Shown here piece after piece: positions 8,547-17,053 of a stretch of DNA of 32,087 nt (its first letter is position 1; the number at the start of each line of letters is the position of its first letter). Origin of the DNA: an uncultured Oscillospiraceae bacterium. GTDB lineage: Bacteria; Bacillota; Clostridia; Oscillospirales; Oscillospiraceae. A model generated the notes under the pieces. It did no database searches and was not told the DNA's origin. It was given only the letters and a program-made list of their open reading frames with translations. The stretch covers positions 1 to 32,087 of the forward strand of contig CALWXR010000033.1 of the NCBI GenBank assembly GCA_944385535.1, written 5' to 3'. The position numbers and the translations under genes are program-made.

Positions 8547-11373
8547 ATACACCCAAATAGGCCTTTAAATACTGGCCGGTGTAGCTCCCGGGAACCTGAG
8601 CCACTTCCTCAGGGGTTCCGGCGGCTACCACATATCCGCCGCCGTCGCCGCCTTCCGGCCCAAGGTCAATCAGGTAGTCCGCGGTTTTGATCACATCCAG
8701 GTTGTGCTCGATCACCAGCACCGTGTTCCCGGCGTCTACCAGCGCCTGAAGGACCTGGATCAGCTTGTGAACGTCCGCCGCGTGAAGCCCGGTGGTAGGC
8801 TCGTCCAGAATATAGATGGTTTTGCCGGTGGATACCCGGGCCAGTTCCGTAGCCAGCTTCACCCGCTGGGCTTCGCCCCCGGACAAGGTGGTGCTGGACT
8901 GGCCCAGCTTCACATATCCCAGACCAACCTCCACCAGAGTCTGGGCTTTTCTGCGGATCTTGGGCAGATTTTCAAAAAAGTCCACCGCTTCCTCCGCGGT
9001 CATGTCCAGCACCTGGGCAATGTTCTTGCCCTTGTAGTGAACCTCCAGGGTTTCCCGGTTGTATCTGGCGCCCTTGCAGACCTCGCAGGGCACATACACG
9101 TCCGCCAGGAAGTGCATTTCGATCTTCACAAGGCCGTCGCCGTTACAGGCTTCGCACCGGCCGCCTTTCACATTGAAGGAAAACCGTCCCGGGCCGTAGC
9201 CCCGGATTTTGGCGTCATTGGTGGAGGCGAACAGATCCCGGATGTCGTTAAACAGTCCCGTATAGGTGGCGGGATTGGATCGGGGCGTTCTGCCGATGGG
9301 GCTTTGGTCGATGTCGATAACCTTGTCCAGGTACTCCATCCCCTCCACCTGCTTACAGGCGCCGGGACGGGTGCGGGCGTGGTTCAGCTTGCCGAGCAAG
9401 GTCTTATTCAGCACCTCGTTTACCAGGCTGGACTTTCCCGAGCCGGACACGCCGGTGACACAGGTCAGCGTCCCCAGGGGAATGTCCACGTCCACCTGCT
9501 TTAAGTTGTTTTCACTGGCGCCCCGGATGGACAGCCACTTTCCGTTTCCCGGTTTCCGTGAGGAAGGTACGGGAATTTTCTTCACCCCGGACAGGTACTG
9601 GCCGGTAACGGACCGGGGGCAGGCGATGATCTCATCCAGGGTGCCCGCCGCCACAATCTCACCGCCGTGGCTGCCTGCCCCGGGGCCCACATCCACAATG
9701 AAGTCGGCGGCGCGCATGGTGTCCTCGTCATGCTCTACCACGATCAGGGTGTTGCCCTGATCCCGCAGCTGCTTTAAGGTGGCCAGCAGCTTATCGTTGT
9801 CCCGCTGGTGCAGGCCAATGGAGGGCTCGTCCAGAATATACAGCACCCCCATCAGGGAAGAGCCGATCTGGGTAGCCAGCCGGATCCGCTGGCTTTCGCC
9901 GCCGGACAATGTGCCCGCCGCCCGGGACAGGGTCAGATATCCCAGGCCCACATCCATCAGAAATTGCAGCCGGGAGCGGATCTCCTTGACAATCTGCTCG
10001 GCGATGATGGCCATGCCGCCTTCCAGGTGGAGCCCATTCATAAAGTCCAGCTCTTCCCGGACGCTCATGCGGCAAAAGTCCATGATCCCCAGGCCGCCGA
10101 CGGTCACCGCCCGGGCAATGGCGCTGAGCCGGTCGCCGCCGCACTGGGGGCAGGGCGCCATGGTCATACACTCCTCCAGCTCCTTCCGGGCGGCGTCGGA
10201 CTGGGTCTCCCGGTAGCGGCGGGAAATGTTGTTCAGAATTCCCTCGAAGGGCTGTTCCAGCACACCCATGCCGCTGCCCCGGTTGTAGGTCATGCGCAGT
10301 TTTTCTCCCTTGGTGCCGTAAAAGATCACATCCATTACGTCTTTTGGCAGATCCTTTACCGGCGCCGTCAGGGAGAAGTGGTATTTCTGGGCCAGGGCTT
10401 CAAAGTACATCCGGAAAATGGAATCCGTCCGGGCGCTCTGCCAGCCGCTGGCCTGAATGGCGCCTTCAAAAATGGATTTGTTCCGATCCGGGATCACCAG
10501 ATCCTCATCCGCTACCAGCTGATAGCCCAGGCCGGTACAGTTTGGACAGGCCCCCGCCGGGTTGTTGAAGGAAAACATCCTGGGCTCCAGCTCCGTCAGG
10601 CTGATGCCGCAGTCCTCACAGGCATAATTCTGGGAAAAGCTCAGTTCCTCCCCGGAAGAGGGCAGTTCTATGGTTACCAGTCCTCCGGAATGGGTACAGG
10701 CTGTTTCAATGGAGTCGGTGAGACGGCGGCGGATCCCTTCCTTCAGCGCCAGCCGGTCCACCACCAGGTCAATGGTGTGCTTTTTGTTCTTTTCCAAAGA
10801 AATCTCTTCTGTCAGGTCGTACAGGATCCCGTCCACCCGAACCCGGGAAAAGCCGGACTTTTTGGCGTCCTCGAATATCTTTTTGTGCTCGCCCTTTTTT
10901 CCCCGGACAATGGGGGACAGCACCACAAAGCGGGTTCCCGCCCCCAGGCTTTCCACCCGGTCTACAATCTGGTCGATGGTCTGCCGCCGGATCTCCTTGC
11001 CGCACTTGGGACAGTGGGGAATGCCCACTCTGGCCCACAGCAGACGCAGATAGTCGTACACTTCCGTTACCGTGCCCACGGTGGATCGGGGATTTTTGGA
11101 GGTGGTTTTCTGGTCGATGGAAATGGCGGGGGACAGGCCTTCAATGGAATCCACGTCCGGCTTGTCCATCTGCCCCAAAAACTGCCGGGCGTAGGAGCTG
11201 AGGCTTTCCACATACCGGCGCTGGCCTTCGGCGTAAATGGTGTCAAAGGCCAGGCTGGATTTTCCGGAACCGGACAGTCCGGTAAACACCACCAGCTTGT
11301 CTCTGGGGATGGTAAGATTCACATTTTTCAGGTTGTTCTCTCTGGCGCCCTGAACACGGATCTGATCGTTCAT
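8545..11373 (-). CDS. uvrA: Excinuclease ABC subunit A
   Basis: A 942-aa ABC-type ATPase that scans DNA for lesions as a dimer and hands them to UvrB. Both nucleotide-binding halves are complete. Walker A sites are GLSGSGKSS (about residue 32) and GVSGSGKSS (about 640). The signatures are [12 protein letters not shown] and [12 protein letters not shown], and Walker B segments [10 protein letters not shown] and [10 protein letters not shown] follow them. Zinc-binding cysteines appear as CPKCGKE, CEDCG with CPNC, and CEACNGDG with CEVCKG. The start at 11373 ([13 protein letters not shown]) is preceded by GGAG and a sigma-A promoter; in-frame ATGs further upstream lie in the promoter region. Length and motifs are normal. 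Confidence 0.97.
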   Translation of the reverse strand: MNDQIRVQGARENNLKNVNLTIPRDKLVVFTGLSGSGKSSLAFDTIYAEGQRRYVESLSSYARQFLGQMDKPDVDSIEGLSPAISIDQKTTSKNPRSTVGTVTEVYDYLRLLWARVGIPHCPKCGKEIRRQTIDQIVDRVESLGAGTRFVVLSPIVRGKKGEHKKIFEDAKKSGFSRVRVDGILYDLTEEISLEKNKKHTIDLVVDRLALKEGIRRRLTDSIETACTHSGGLVTIELPSSGEELSFSQNYACEDCGISLTELEPRMFSFNNPAGACPNCTGLGYQLVADEDLVIPDRNKSIFEGAIQASGWQSARTDSIFRMYFEALAQKYHFSLTAPVKDLPKDVMDVIFYGTKGEKLRMTYNRGSGMGVLEQPFEGILNNISRRYRETQSDAARKELEECMTMAPCPQCGGDRLSAIARAVTVGGLGIMDFCRMSVREELDFMNGLHLEGGMAIIAEQIVKEIRSRLQFLMDVGLGYLTLSRAAGTLSGGESQRIRLATQIGSSLMGVLYILDEPSIGLHQRDNDKLLATLKQLRDQGNTLIVVEHDEDTMRAADFIVDVGPGAGSHGGEIVAAGTLDEIIACPRSVTGQYLSGVKKIPVPSSRKPGNGKWLSIRGASENNLKQVDVDIPLGTLTCVTGVSGSGKSSLVNEVLNKTLLGKLNHARTRPGACKQVEGMEYLDKVIDIDQSPIGRTPRSNPATYTGLFNDIRDLFASTNDAKIRGYGPGRFSFNVKGGRCEACNGDGLVKIEMHFLADVYVPCEVCKGARYNRETLEVHYKGKNIAQVLDMTAEEAVDFFENLPKIRRKAQTLVEVGLGYVKLGQSSTTLSGGEAQRVKLATELARVSTGKTIYILDEPTTGLHAADVHKLIQVLQALVDAGNTVLVIEHNLDVIKTADYLIDLGPEGGDGGGYVVAAGTPEEVAQVPGSYTGQYLKAYLGV

Positions 11374-11418
11374 AGCATACTCCTTCACGGATTCTGTTTT
11401 CAAAAGTCTTTTCATGCT

Positions 11419-11447
11419 ATTATACCACACCACAGCAAAAGCTACAA
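11419..11447 (-). promoter_or_regulatory. Sigma-A promoter of uvrA
   Basis: On the minus strand TTGTAG (11447-11442), 17 bp, TATAAT (11424-11419). I found no GAAC-N4-GTTC LexA-type site beside it. Confidence 0.8.
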
Positions 11448-11558
11448 GACTTTTTTCAAACATAATTTCGTTTTCCCAAAATGTAAAATAATCATACTAT
11501 TTACCATATCCTACCAAAACCAGACGGTTTTTCGCATATTATTTTGTCTTTCTTTATA

Positions 11559-11588
11559 TTGCTTTTTACCATCACTTGATGATATAAT
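11559..11588 (+). promoter_or_regulatory. Sigma-A promoter of the prs-pth-mfd genes
   Basis: TTGCTT (11559-11564), an 18-bp spacer and TATAAT (11583-11588) give a leader of about 70 nt before prs. Confidence 0.75.
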
Positions 11589-11665
11589 GAGACTGTAAAA
11601 GCCTTCAGAATACGCTGGAGGCAAAAATTTGTGTAAAAGAATATAGAAGCGAGGTTATTCATTCG

Positions 11666-12631
11666 ATGATTGCGTACGGTGAAAATGTGCAGATCTTCTG
11701 TGGCAATTCCAACCGGGAATTTGCCGAAACCATCTGCAGAGAGCTCCACGTACCCATGGGCAATGCCGTTGTCAAGCATTTTTCTGACGGCGAAGCCTCT
11801 GTCACCTTGGAAGAGACAGTGCGTGGTGCGGATGTGTTTCTGATCCAGTCCACCTGTAAGCCCGTCAACGACCATCTCATGGAACTGCTGGTAATGATCG
11901 ACGCCTGCCGCCGGGCGTCTGCCGGCCGTATCACTGCCGTCATCCCTTACTTCGGCTACGCCCGTCAGGATCGGAAGGCCAAGTCCCGGGATCCCATTTC
12001 CGCCAAGCTGGTAGCCAATATGCTCACCGTTGCCGGCGCTGACCGGGTCCTGACCATGGATCTCCACGCCGCCCAGATCCAGGGCTTCTTCGACATCCCT
12101 CTGGATCATCTGCTGGGTTCTCCCACCTTTGTGGATTACTTCACAAAGAAGTTCCCTGAGGACAAGCGCAATCCCGATGACTTCGTTGTGGTCTCCCCCG
12201 ATGTGGGCTCCGTAGGCCGCGCCCGGAACTTCGCCGCCAAGGTTCACATGAACCTGGCGATTGTGGACAAGCGCCGTCCCAAGGCCAACATCTCTGAGGT
12301 CATGAACATCATCGGCGATGTAAAGGATAAGACCTGCATTCTCTATGACGATATGGTGGATACCGCCGGTTCTCTGTGCAACGCCGCCAATGCCCTGGTG
12401 GAGATCGGCGGCGCCAAAGAGGTTTACGCCTGCGCCACTCACGGCGTTCTCTCCGGCCCCGCTTACGAACGCCTGGAGGAAAGCCCCATCAAGGAAATGG
12501 TATTCCTGAACACCATCCCCCAGCTGGGCAACACCCCCAGCGGAAAGATCAAGTTCCTGGATGTGGCTCCCGTATTCGCCCGGGCCATCGAGCACATCCA
12601 CGGCGCAACCTCCATTGCCGACCTGTTCTAA
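11666..12631 (+). CDS. prs: Ribose-phosphate pyrophosphokinase
   Basis: A 321-aa enzyme that makes PRPP from ribose 5-phosphate and ATP, feeding purine, pyrimidine, His, Trp and NAD synthesis. The N-terminal half carries FSDGE, IPYFGYARQDRK and the divalent-cation-binding segment MDLHAAQIQGFF. The PRPP-binding loop reads DDMVDTAGSL (usually DDIIDTAGT). The whole length matches the family. Start at 11666 has a GAGGT site about 13 nt upstream, somewhat distant. The pth gene starts 3 bp after its stop, so the two are likely co-transcribed and coupled. Confidence 0.95.
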   Translation: MIAYGENVQIFCGNSNREFAETICRELHVPMGNAVVKHFSDGEASVTLEETVRGADVFLIQSTCKPVNDHLMELLVMIDACRRASAGRITAVIPYFGYARQDRKAKSRDPISAKLVANMLTVAGADRVLTMDLHAAQIQGFFDIPLDHLLGSPTFVDYFTKKFPEDKRNPDDFVVVSPDVGSVGRARNFAAKVHMNLAIVDKRRPKANISEVMNIIGDVKDKTCILYDDMVDTAGSLCNAANALVEIGGAKEVYACATHGVLSGPAYERLEESPIKEMVFLNTIPQLGNTPSGKIKFLDVAPVFARAIEHIHGATSIADLF

Positions 12632-12634
12632 GCC

Positions 12635-13231
12635 GTGTTTCGAAGATCTTCCCAGGAAAGCTGGCTGATCGTTGGCCTGGGCAATCCCGGCCGAGAGTAT
12701 GAAAAGACCCGCCACAACTGCGGTTTCCGCGCCCTGGATCTGCTGGCCCAGCAGCTGGGCGTCAAGGTGGACAAGGGTAAATTCCAGGGGCTTTACGGCC
12801 AAGCCAATTACAATGGGGTGAAGCTGTTTCTTCTGAAGCCCCAGACCTATATGAACCTGTCCGGCCGCTCGGTTTTGCAGCTTTCCGCCTATTTCAGCAT
12901 TCCGCCTCAGCGGATCATCGTCCTGTTTGACGACATCTCCCTGGAGCCCGGCCGTCTGCGCATTCGTGCCGACGGCTCTGCCGGTGGCCATAACGGCATC
13001 AAGTCCATCATTGCGGAGCTGGGCTCTCAGGACTTCCCCCGGGTCAAGATCGGTGTCGGATCCAAGCCCACGCCGGAATATGACCTGGCAAATTGGGTGC
13101 TGTCTACCTTCTCTTCCCTGGAAGAAAAGGCTATGGCCGTCTCCCTGAAAAACGCCGGTGACGCGGCTCTGGCCATCATTGACCAGGGCGTGCCCCAGGC
13201 AGCCAATCGCTTTAACGGTTCCCACCCTTAA
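12635..13231 (+). CDS. pth: Peptidyl-tRNA hydrolase
   Basis: A 198-aa enzyme that releases tRNA from peptidyl-tRNA dropped by stalled ribosomes. The N-terminus WLIVGLGNPG, the catalytic His in TRHNCGF, the KPQTYMNLSG strand, the Asp of FDDISL and the Asn of GGHNGIKSI are all present in order. The start is GTG at 12635, three bases after the prs stop, with no clear Shine-Dalgarno site. Translation is probably coupled to prs. No in-frame ATG lies before the conserved N-terminus. Confidence 0.95.
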   Translation: MFRRSSQESWLIVGLGNPGREYEKTRHNCGFRALDLLAQQLGVKVDKGKFQGLYGQANYNGVKLFLLKPQTYMNLSGRSVLQLSAYFSIPPQRIIVLFDDISLEPGRLRIRADGSAGGHNGIKSIIAELGSQDFPRVKIGVGSKPTPEYDLANWVLSTFSSLEEKAMAVSLKNAGDAALAIIDQGVPQAANRFNGSHP

Positions 13232-13256
13232 AACGCAGTATATTGTCAAAGCGCCA

Positions 13257-13284
13257 CGGAAAGGGGTCTTCGCACCCCTTTCCG
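13257..13284 (+). other. Strong hairpin between pth and mfd
   Basis: CGGAAAGGGGT/ACCCCTTTCCG forms a perfect 11-bp stem with loop CTTCGC. No T tract follows directly, so it may be an attenuating or RNA-processing hairpin rather than a full terminator. Confidence 0.5.
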
Positions 13285-13337
13285 CGTTGCCACGTTCCGT
13301 AGATGATTCTGTTTTTCCAAAAGTGAGGTAGTTTTTT

Positions 13338-16300
13338 ATGGAGCAGCTTCTTTCCCTGCTGAATACCATTGCGGAATATCCGGCCATGACCGCCTCCCTG
13401 GCGCAGGGAGAGAGCGTTGCCATCACCGGCATCGGCCAGATCAACCGCAGTCATATGATCGCCGGACTGAGCCGGAACCTAAGCCGGCCCTTGGTGCTGC
13501 TGTGCCAGGATGATATGGCGGCCCGGCGGCTTCAGGAGGAACTGAAGTGCTTCCTTTGTTCCACCGCTCCCATCCTCCCGGGCCGGGATCTGACCATGTA
13601 CGACGCCGCCGTAGTCTCCCGCTCCTGGGAGCAGAAGCGGCTGCGGCAGCTGTATGACCTGGCCTCGGGGAAAACCCCCATACAGATTATGACCTGGGAG
13701 TCTCTCAGTCTTCGAACCATGCCAAGATCCGTGCTCCTGAGGGCCGCCTTCACCCTGGAGGTTGGAAGGGAATACGATCTGGAGAGCCTGTCCAAAACCC
13801 TCACGTCCATGGGCTACAGCCGGTGCGCAATGGTGGAAGGCCCGGGCCAGTTTGCCCTCCGGGGAGGCATTGTGGACATTTTCTCTCCCGCCCAGGATTT
13901 GCCCGTGCGGGCTGAGTTCTTTGGGGACGAACTGGATACCATGGGTTTTTTCCAGACGGAGAACCAGCGCCGCAGTGAAAATGTGGACGCGGTTACCATC
14001 TTGCCCGTAGGCGAGACCCAGCCCGGCCTCCACCCCCAGGGCCTTGACGGACTGTGCAAAGACATTTCCTCCCTGATCGCCCGGCAGAAGCGGCGCAAGC
14101 ATGTGAACGAAACACTTGTTTCCACCCTGACCAGGGACTTGGAAAAGTATGAAAACGGGTTGCACCATCCCGCCTCTGACCGGTATATGGCCCTGATCTA
14201 TCCGGAGATGACCACAGCCGCCGACTATATTCCTCAAAACGCTGTTGTGGTGGTCTGCGACCACAGCAACCTTCAGCGTACCGCCCGGAATCGGGGCGAG
14301 GAAATGGGGATGCTGCTGGACAGCCTGCTTCAGGCCGGTCTGGTTGCCGGGGAATTGTGCGATTATGTCTGGCAGTGGGAGGATTTCTGCCGAAGTCTGA
14401 AGGGCAGAATCTGCATTTATTTTGACGCTTTCGGCGGCGCCTCCTACCCGGAGGAGAACCCGCCCAAGCATCTGTTCCCTCTGAGCGCCAAGCAGCTGCC
14501 GGGCTACGGCGGGAATCTGGACATTGCCGCCGGAGATCTTGCCCATTACCAAAAGCAGGAATTTGGCTCTGTGGTGCTCTGCGGCTCCCGCCGGCGGGCG
14601 GAGCTTTTGCAGCAGATGCTCCGGGAGAAAGGGCTTTCCGCCTTCCTGTGCATCCCCTTGACCACCTTGCCCAAGCCGGGGCAGATCCTGCTGACGGACG
14701 GCACTCTGCCCTTTGGCATGGAGTATCCCCTGTCCAAGATCGCCGTGCTGTCGGAGGGACAGTTGATCGCGCGGGGTGAGTCCAAGCGAAAGCCGGCCAA
14801 GAAAACCGGTGCCACCAACCGGCAAAAGCTGAACTCCTTCACAGACCTGACCCCGGGTGATCTGGTGGTTCACGAAAACTACGGCATCGGCCGGTTCGTG
14901 TCCATGGAGCAGATCACCGTAGGCGGCGCGGTCAAGGACTATATTAAAATAGCCTATCAGGGCAGCGACACCCTCTATGTCCCCGCCACCCAGCTGGATA
15001 TGGTCAGCAAATACATCGGCGGCGGCAGCGAGGACAGCAACGTAAAGCTGAATAAAATCGGCTCCGACGCCTGGCAGAAAACAAAAGCCAAGGCCCGGAA
15101 GGCCGCCAAAGATATGGCCGGTGAACTAATCCAGCTCTACGCCGCCCGGAAGCGGCAGACGGGCTATGCTTTCTCCGCCGACGCCCCCTGGCAGAGGGAA
15201 TTTGAGGATAACTTTCCCTACCCGGAAACCGACGATCAGCTGCGGTGTATCGCGGATATCAAGCGGGATATGGAGTCTCCCACCCCTATGGACCGTCTGC
15301 TCTGCGGCGACGTAGGCTTCGGAAAAACCGAAGTCGCCATGCGGGCGGTGATGAAAGCCGTAATGGACGGCAAGCAGGTTGCCATTCTGGTGCCCACCAC
15401 CGTTCTTGCTCAGCAGCATTTCCAAACCGCCGTGGCCCGGTTTCGGGGCTTTCCGGTGAACATCGACGTTCTCAGCCGCTTCCGCACCACAAAGCAGCAG
15501 GCCCAAACCCTTCGGAATCTGGCCTCCGGCAATGTGGATCTGATCATCGGCACCCATAAGCTGCTGCAAAAAAGCGTCCAGTTCAAGGATCTGGGGCTGC
15601 TGATCATCGATGAGGAGCAGCGCTTCGGCGTGAGCCACAAGGAACGGCTCAAGGAGCTGTCCAAGGGCGTGGATGTGCTGACCCTGTCCGCTACCCCCAT
15701 TCCCAGAACATTGAACATGGCCCTGTCGGGCATTCGGGATATGTCCACCATTGAAGAGCCCCCCTCCGACCGGTATCCGGTACAGACATTCGTAATGGAG
15801 CATAATACGGCCGTGATCGACGACGCCATCCGCCGGGAGGTGGAGCGGGGCGGTCAGGTATACTATCTGCACAACCGCACGGAAACCATTGATCAGTGCG
15901 CCGGCGCCCTGAAGCGGCGGATCCCCGGCCTGACCGTCGGGGTGGCCCACGGTCAAATGGGAGAGGAGGCCTTAAGCGACGTGATGCAGGCCATGTCCGA
16001 AGGAGAGATCCAGGTGCTGGTATGCACCACCATCATCGAGACCGGCCTGGACATCCCCAACGCCAACACCCTGATTATCGAAAACGCCGACCGGTTCGGC
16101 CTGAGCCAGCTGCACCAGCTGCGGGGCAGGGTAGGCCGGTCCTCTCGCCATGCCTACGCCTACTTCACTTACCGGCCTGACAAAAACCTGTCAGAGATCG
16201 CGGAAAAGCGGCTGTCCGCCATCCGGGATTTCGCGGAATTCGGCTCCGGCTTTAAGATTGCCATGCGGGATCTGGAAATCCGGGGCGCGGGCAATCTGCT

Positions 16301-16853
16301 GGGTGCGGAGCAGTCCGGCCACATGTCCAGCGTGGGCTATGACATGTATCTGAAGCTGCTGGACGAGGCGGTGCTGGAAGAGCGGGGAGAAGCGCCCAAG
16401 GCCCCGGACTGCACCGCCGACCTGAACGTTACCGCCAATGTGGACAAAGACTACGTTTCCCGGGGCGAGGAACGGATGGACCTGTACCGCCGGATGGCCG
16501 CCATTCGCTCTCAGGAGGACGCGGACGATCTGCTGGACGAGATTGTGGATCGGTACGGCGAGCCGCCCAAGGGTGTGCTGAATCTGATCGACATTGCTCT
16601 GCTTCGGGCAAATGCCCGCTCCGCCGGTATCAAGGACATTCGCCAGAAGGCGGGAGACGTGCTGTTCACTCTGACAAATCTGAATTTCGAAGCCGTAGGC
16701 GCACTGTGCGCCGACCCGGAATACAAGCAGCGGGTTACCTTCCTGGCCAACGCAAAGGAACCCGCCCTGCGGCTGAAGCTGTCCTCCGGTGTGGACAGCC
16801 TGAAGCAGAGCAAGGTCTTTATCCAGCGCTACACCGACTGCTGCAATTCTTAA
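13338..16853 (+). CDS. mfd: Transcription-repair coupling factor
   Basis: A 1171-aa translocase that displaces RNA polymerase stalled at a lesion and recruits UvrA. The N-terminal part (to about residue 350) is the UvrB-like UvrA-binding module, including EGPGQFALRGGIVDIFSP. The RNA polymerase-interacting domain begins at about residue 503 (LTPGDLVVHENYGIGRF). The RecG-like motor carries Walker A CGDVGFGKTEVA (about 656) and the DEEQ box IIDEEQRFGVSHKE (about 757). SATPIPRTLNMAL, then QLRGRVGRSSRHAY (motif VI), follow. The C-terminal autoinhibitory TRCF domain is present. Start at 13338 follows GAGGTAG. Length is normal. Confidence 0.97.
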   Translation: MEQLLSLLNTIAEYPAMTASLAQGESVAITGIGQINRSHMIAGLSRNLSRPLVLLCQDDMAARRLQEELKCFLCSTAPILPGRDLTMYDAAVVSRSWEQKRLRQLYDLASGKTPIQIMTWESLSLRTMPRSVLLRAAFTLEVGREYDLESLSKTLTSMGYSRCAMVEGPGQFALRGGIVDIFSPAQDLPVRAEFFGDELDTMGFFQTENQRRSENVDAVTILPVGETQPGLHPQGLDGLCKDISSLIARQKRRKHVNETLVSTLTRDLEKYENGLHHPASDRYMALIYPEMTTAADYIPQNAVVVVCDHSNLQRTARNRGEEMGMLLDSLLQAGLVAGELCDYVWQWEDFCRSLKGRICIYFDAFGGASYPEENPPKHLFPLSAKQLPGYGGNLDIAAGDLAHYQKQEFGSVVLCGSRRRAELLQQMLREKGLSAFLCIPLTTLPKPGQILLTDGTLPFGMEYPLSKIAVLSEGQLIARGESKRKPAKKTGATNRQKLNSFTDLTPGDLVVHENYGIGRFVSMEQITVGGAVKDYIKIAYQGSDTLYVPATQLDMVSKYIGGGSEDSNVKLNKIGSDAWQKTKAKARKAAKDMAGELIQLYAARKRQTGYAFSADAPWQREFEDNFPYPETDDQLRCIADIKRDMESPTPMDRLLCGDVGFGKTEVAMRAVMKAVMDGKQVAILVPTTVLAQQHFQTAVARFRGFPVNIDVLSRFRTTKQQAQTLRNLASGNVDLIIGTHKLLQKSVQFKDLGLLIIDEEQRFGVSHKERLKELSKGVDVLTLSATPIPRTLNMALSGIRDMSTIEEPPSDRYPVQTFVMEHNTAVIDDAIRREVERGGQVYYLHNRTETIDQCAGALKRRIPGLTVGVAHGQMGEEALSDVMQAMSEGEIQVLVCTTIIETGLDIPNANTLIIENADRFGLSQLHQLRGRVGRSSRHAYAYFTYRPDKNLSEIAEKRLSAIRDFAEFGSGFKIAMRDLEIRGAGNLLGAEQSGHMSSVGYDMYLKLLDEAVLEERGEAPKAPDCTADLNVTANVDKDYVSRGEERMDLYRRMAAIRSQEDADDLLDEIVDRYGEPPKGVLNLIDIALLRANARSAGIKDIRQKAGDVLFTLTNLNFEAVGALCADPEYKQRVTFLANAKEPALRLKLSSGVDSLKQSKVFIQRYTDCCNS

Positions 16854-16869
16854 GACCCCTTAAGAGTCG

Positions 16870-16897
16870 TTGCATTTTCCCGTAACTGTGGTATAAT
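16870..16897 (+). promoter_or_regulatory. Sigma-A promoter of the first VanW gene
   Basis: TTGCAT (16870-16875), a 16-bp spacer and TATAAT (16892-16897). Transcription would start near 16904, giving a leader of about 150 nt. Confidence 0.8.
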
Positions 16898-16903
16898 GAC
16901 CGC

Positions 16904-17053
16904 TGAATCGGTGATTGTATTGGGTTATCGCCATTTTTCTCCCGGGCAAAGCCGGGAACCAGAGAACTTGGCTGTTATATACCATTGAGCTTCGCTTCCC
17001 GGCATCATGGGATACCGGGAACCACTACCCCCCAAGCAAAGGAGGACTTCCCC
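16904..17053 (+). promoter_or_regulatory. Structured 5' leader of the first VanW gene, unassigned class
   Basis: The leader holds a mutually exclusive pair, ACCG/CGGT or GGTGAT/ATCGCC, near 16900-16935. It then has TCCCGG/CCGGGA (loop GCAAAG) at about 16942-16959 and TTCCCGG/CCGGGAA (12-nt loop) at about 16996-17022. Both later hairpins end in the same CCGGGAACCA. The ribosome binding site AAGGAGG is at 17039-17045. The layout suggests a cis-regulatory RNA. It lacks the 3' conserved CAGCTAACC of the c-di-AMP (ydaO) class as I remember it, so I leave it unnamed. Confidence 0.45.

Noticed and set aside
11374..11558. LexA/SOS box controlling uvrA
   Set aside because: No GAAC-N4-GTTC-type palindrome was found by eye in the gap between uvrA and prs.
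11501..13444. 647-codon minus-strand frame opposite prs and pth
   Set aside because: It crosses two well-recognised genes and an intergenic hairpin and has no family features, so it is a by-product of GC-rich codon use.
16904..17053. c-di-AMP (ydaO) riboswitch
   Set aside because: GGGAACC and GGGATACC pieces resemble it, but their order is wrong and the conserved 3' CAGCTAACC segment is missing.
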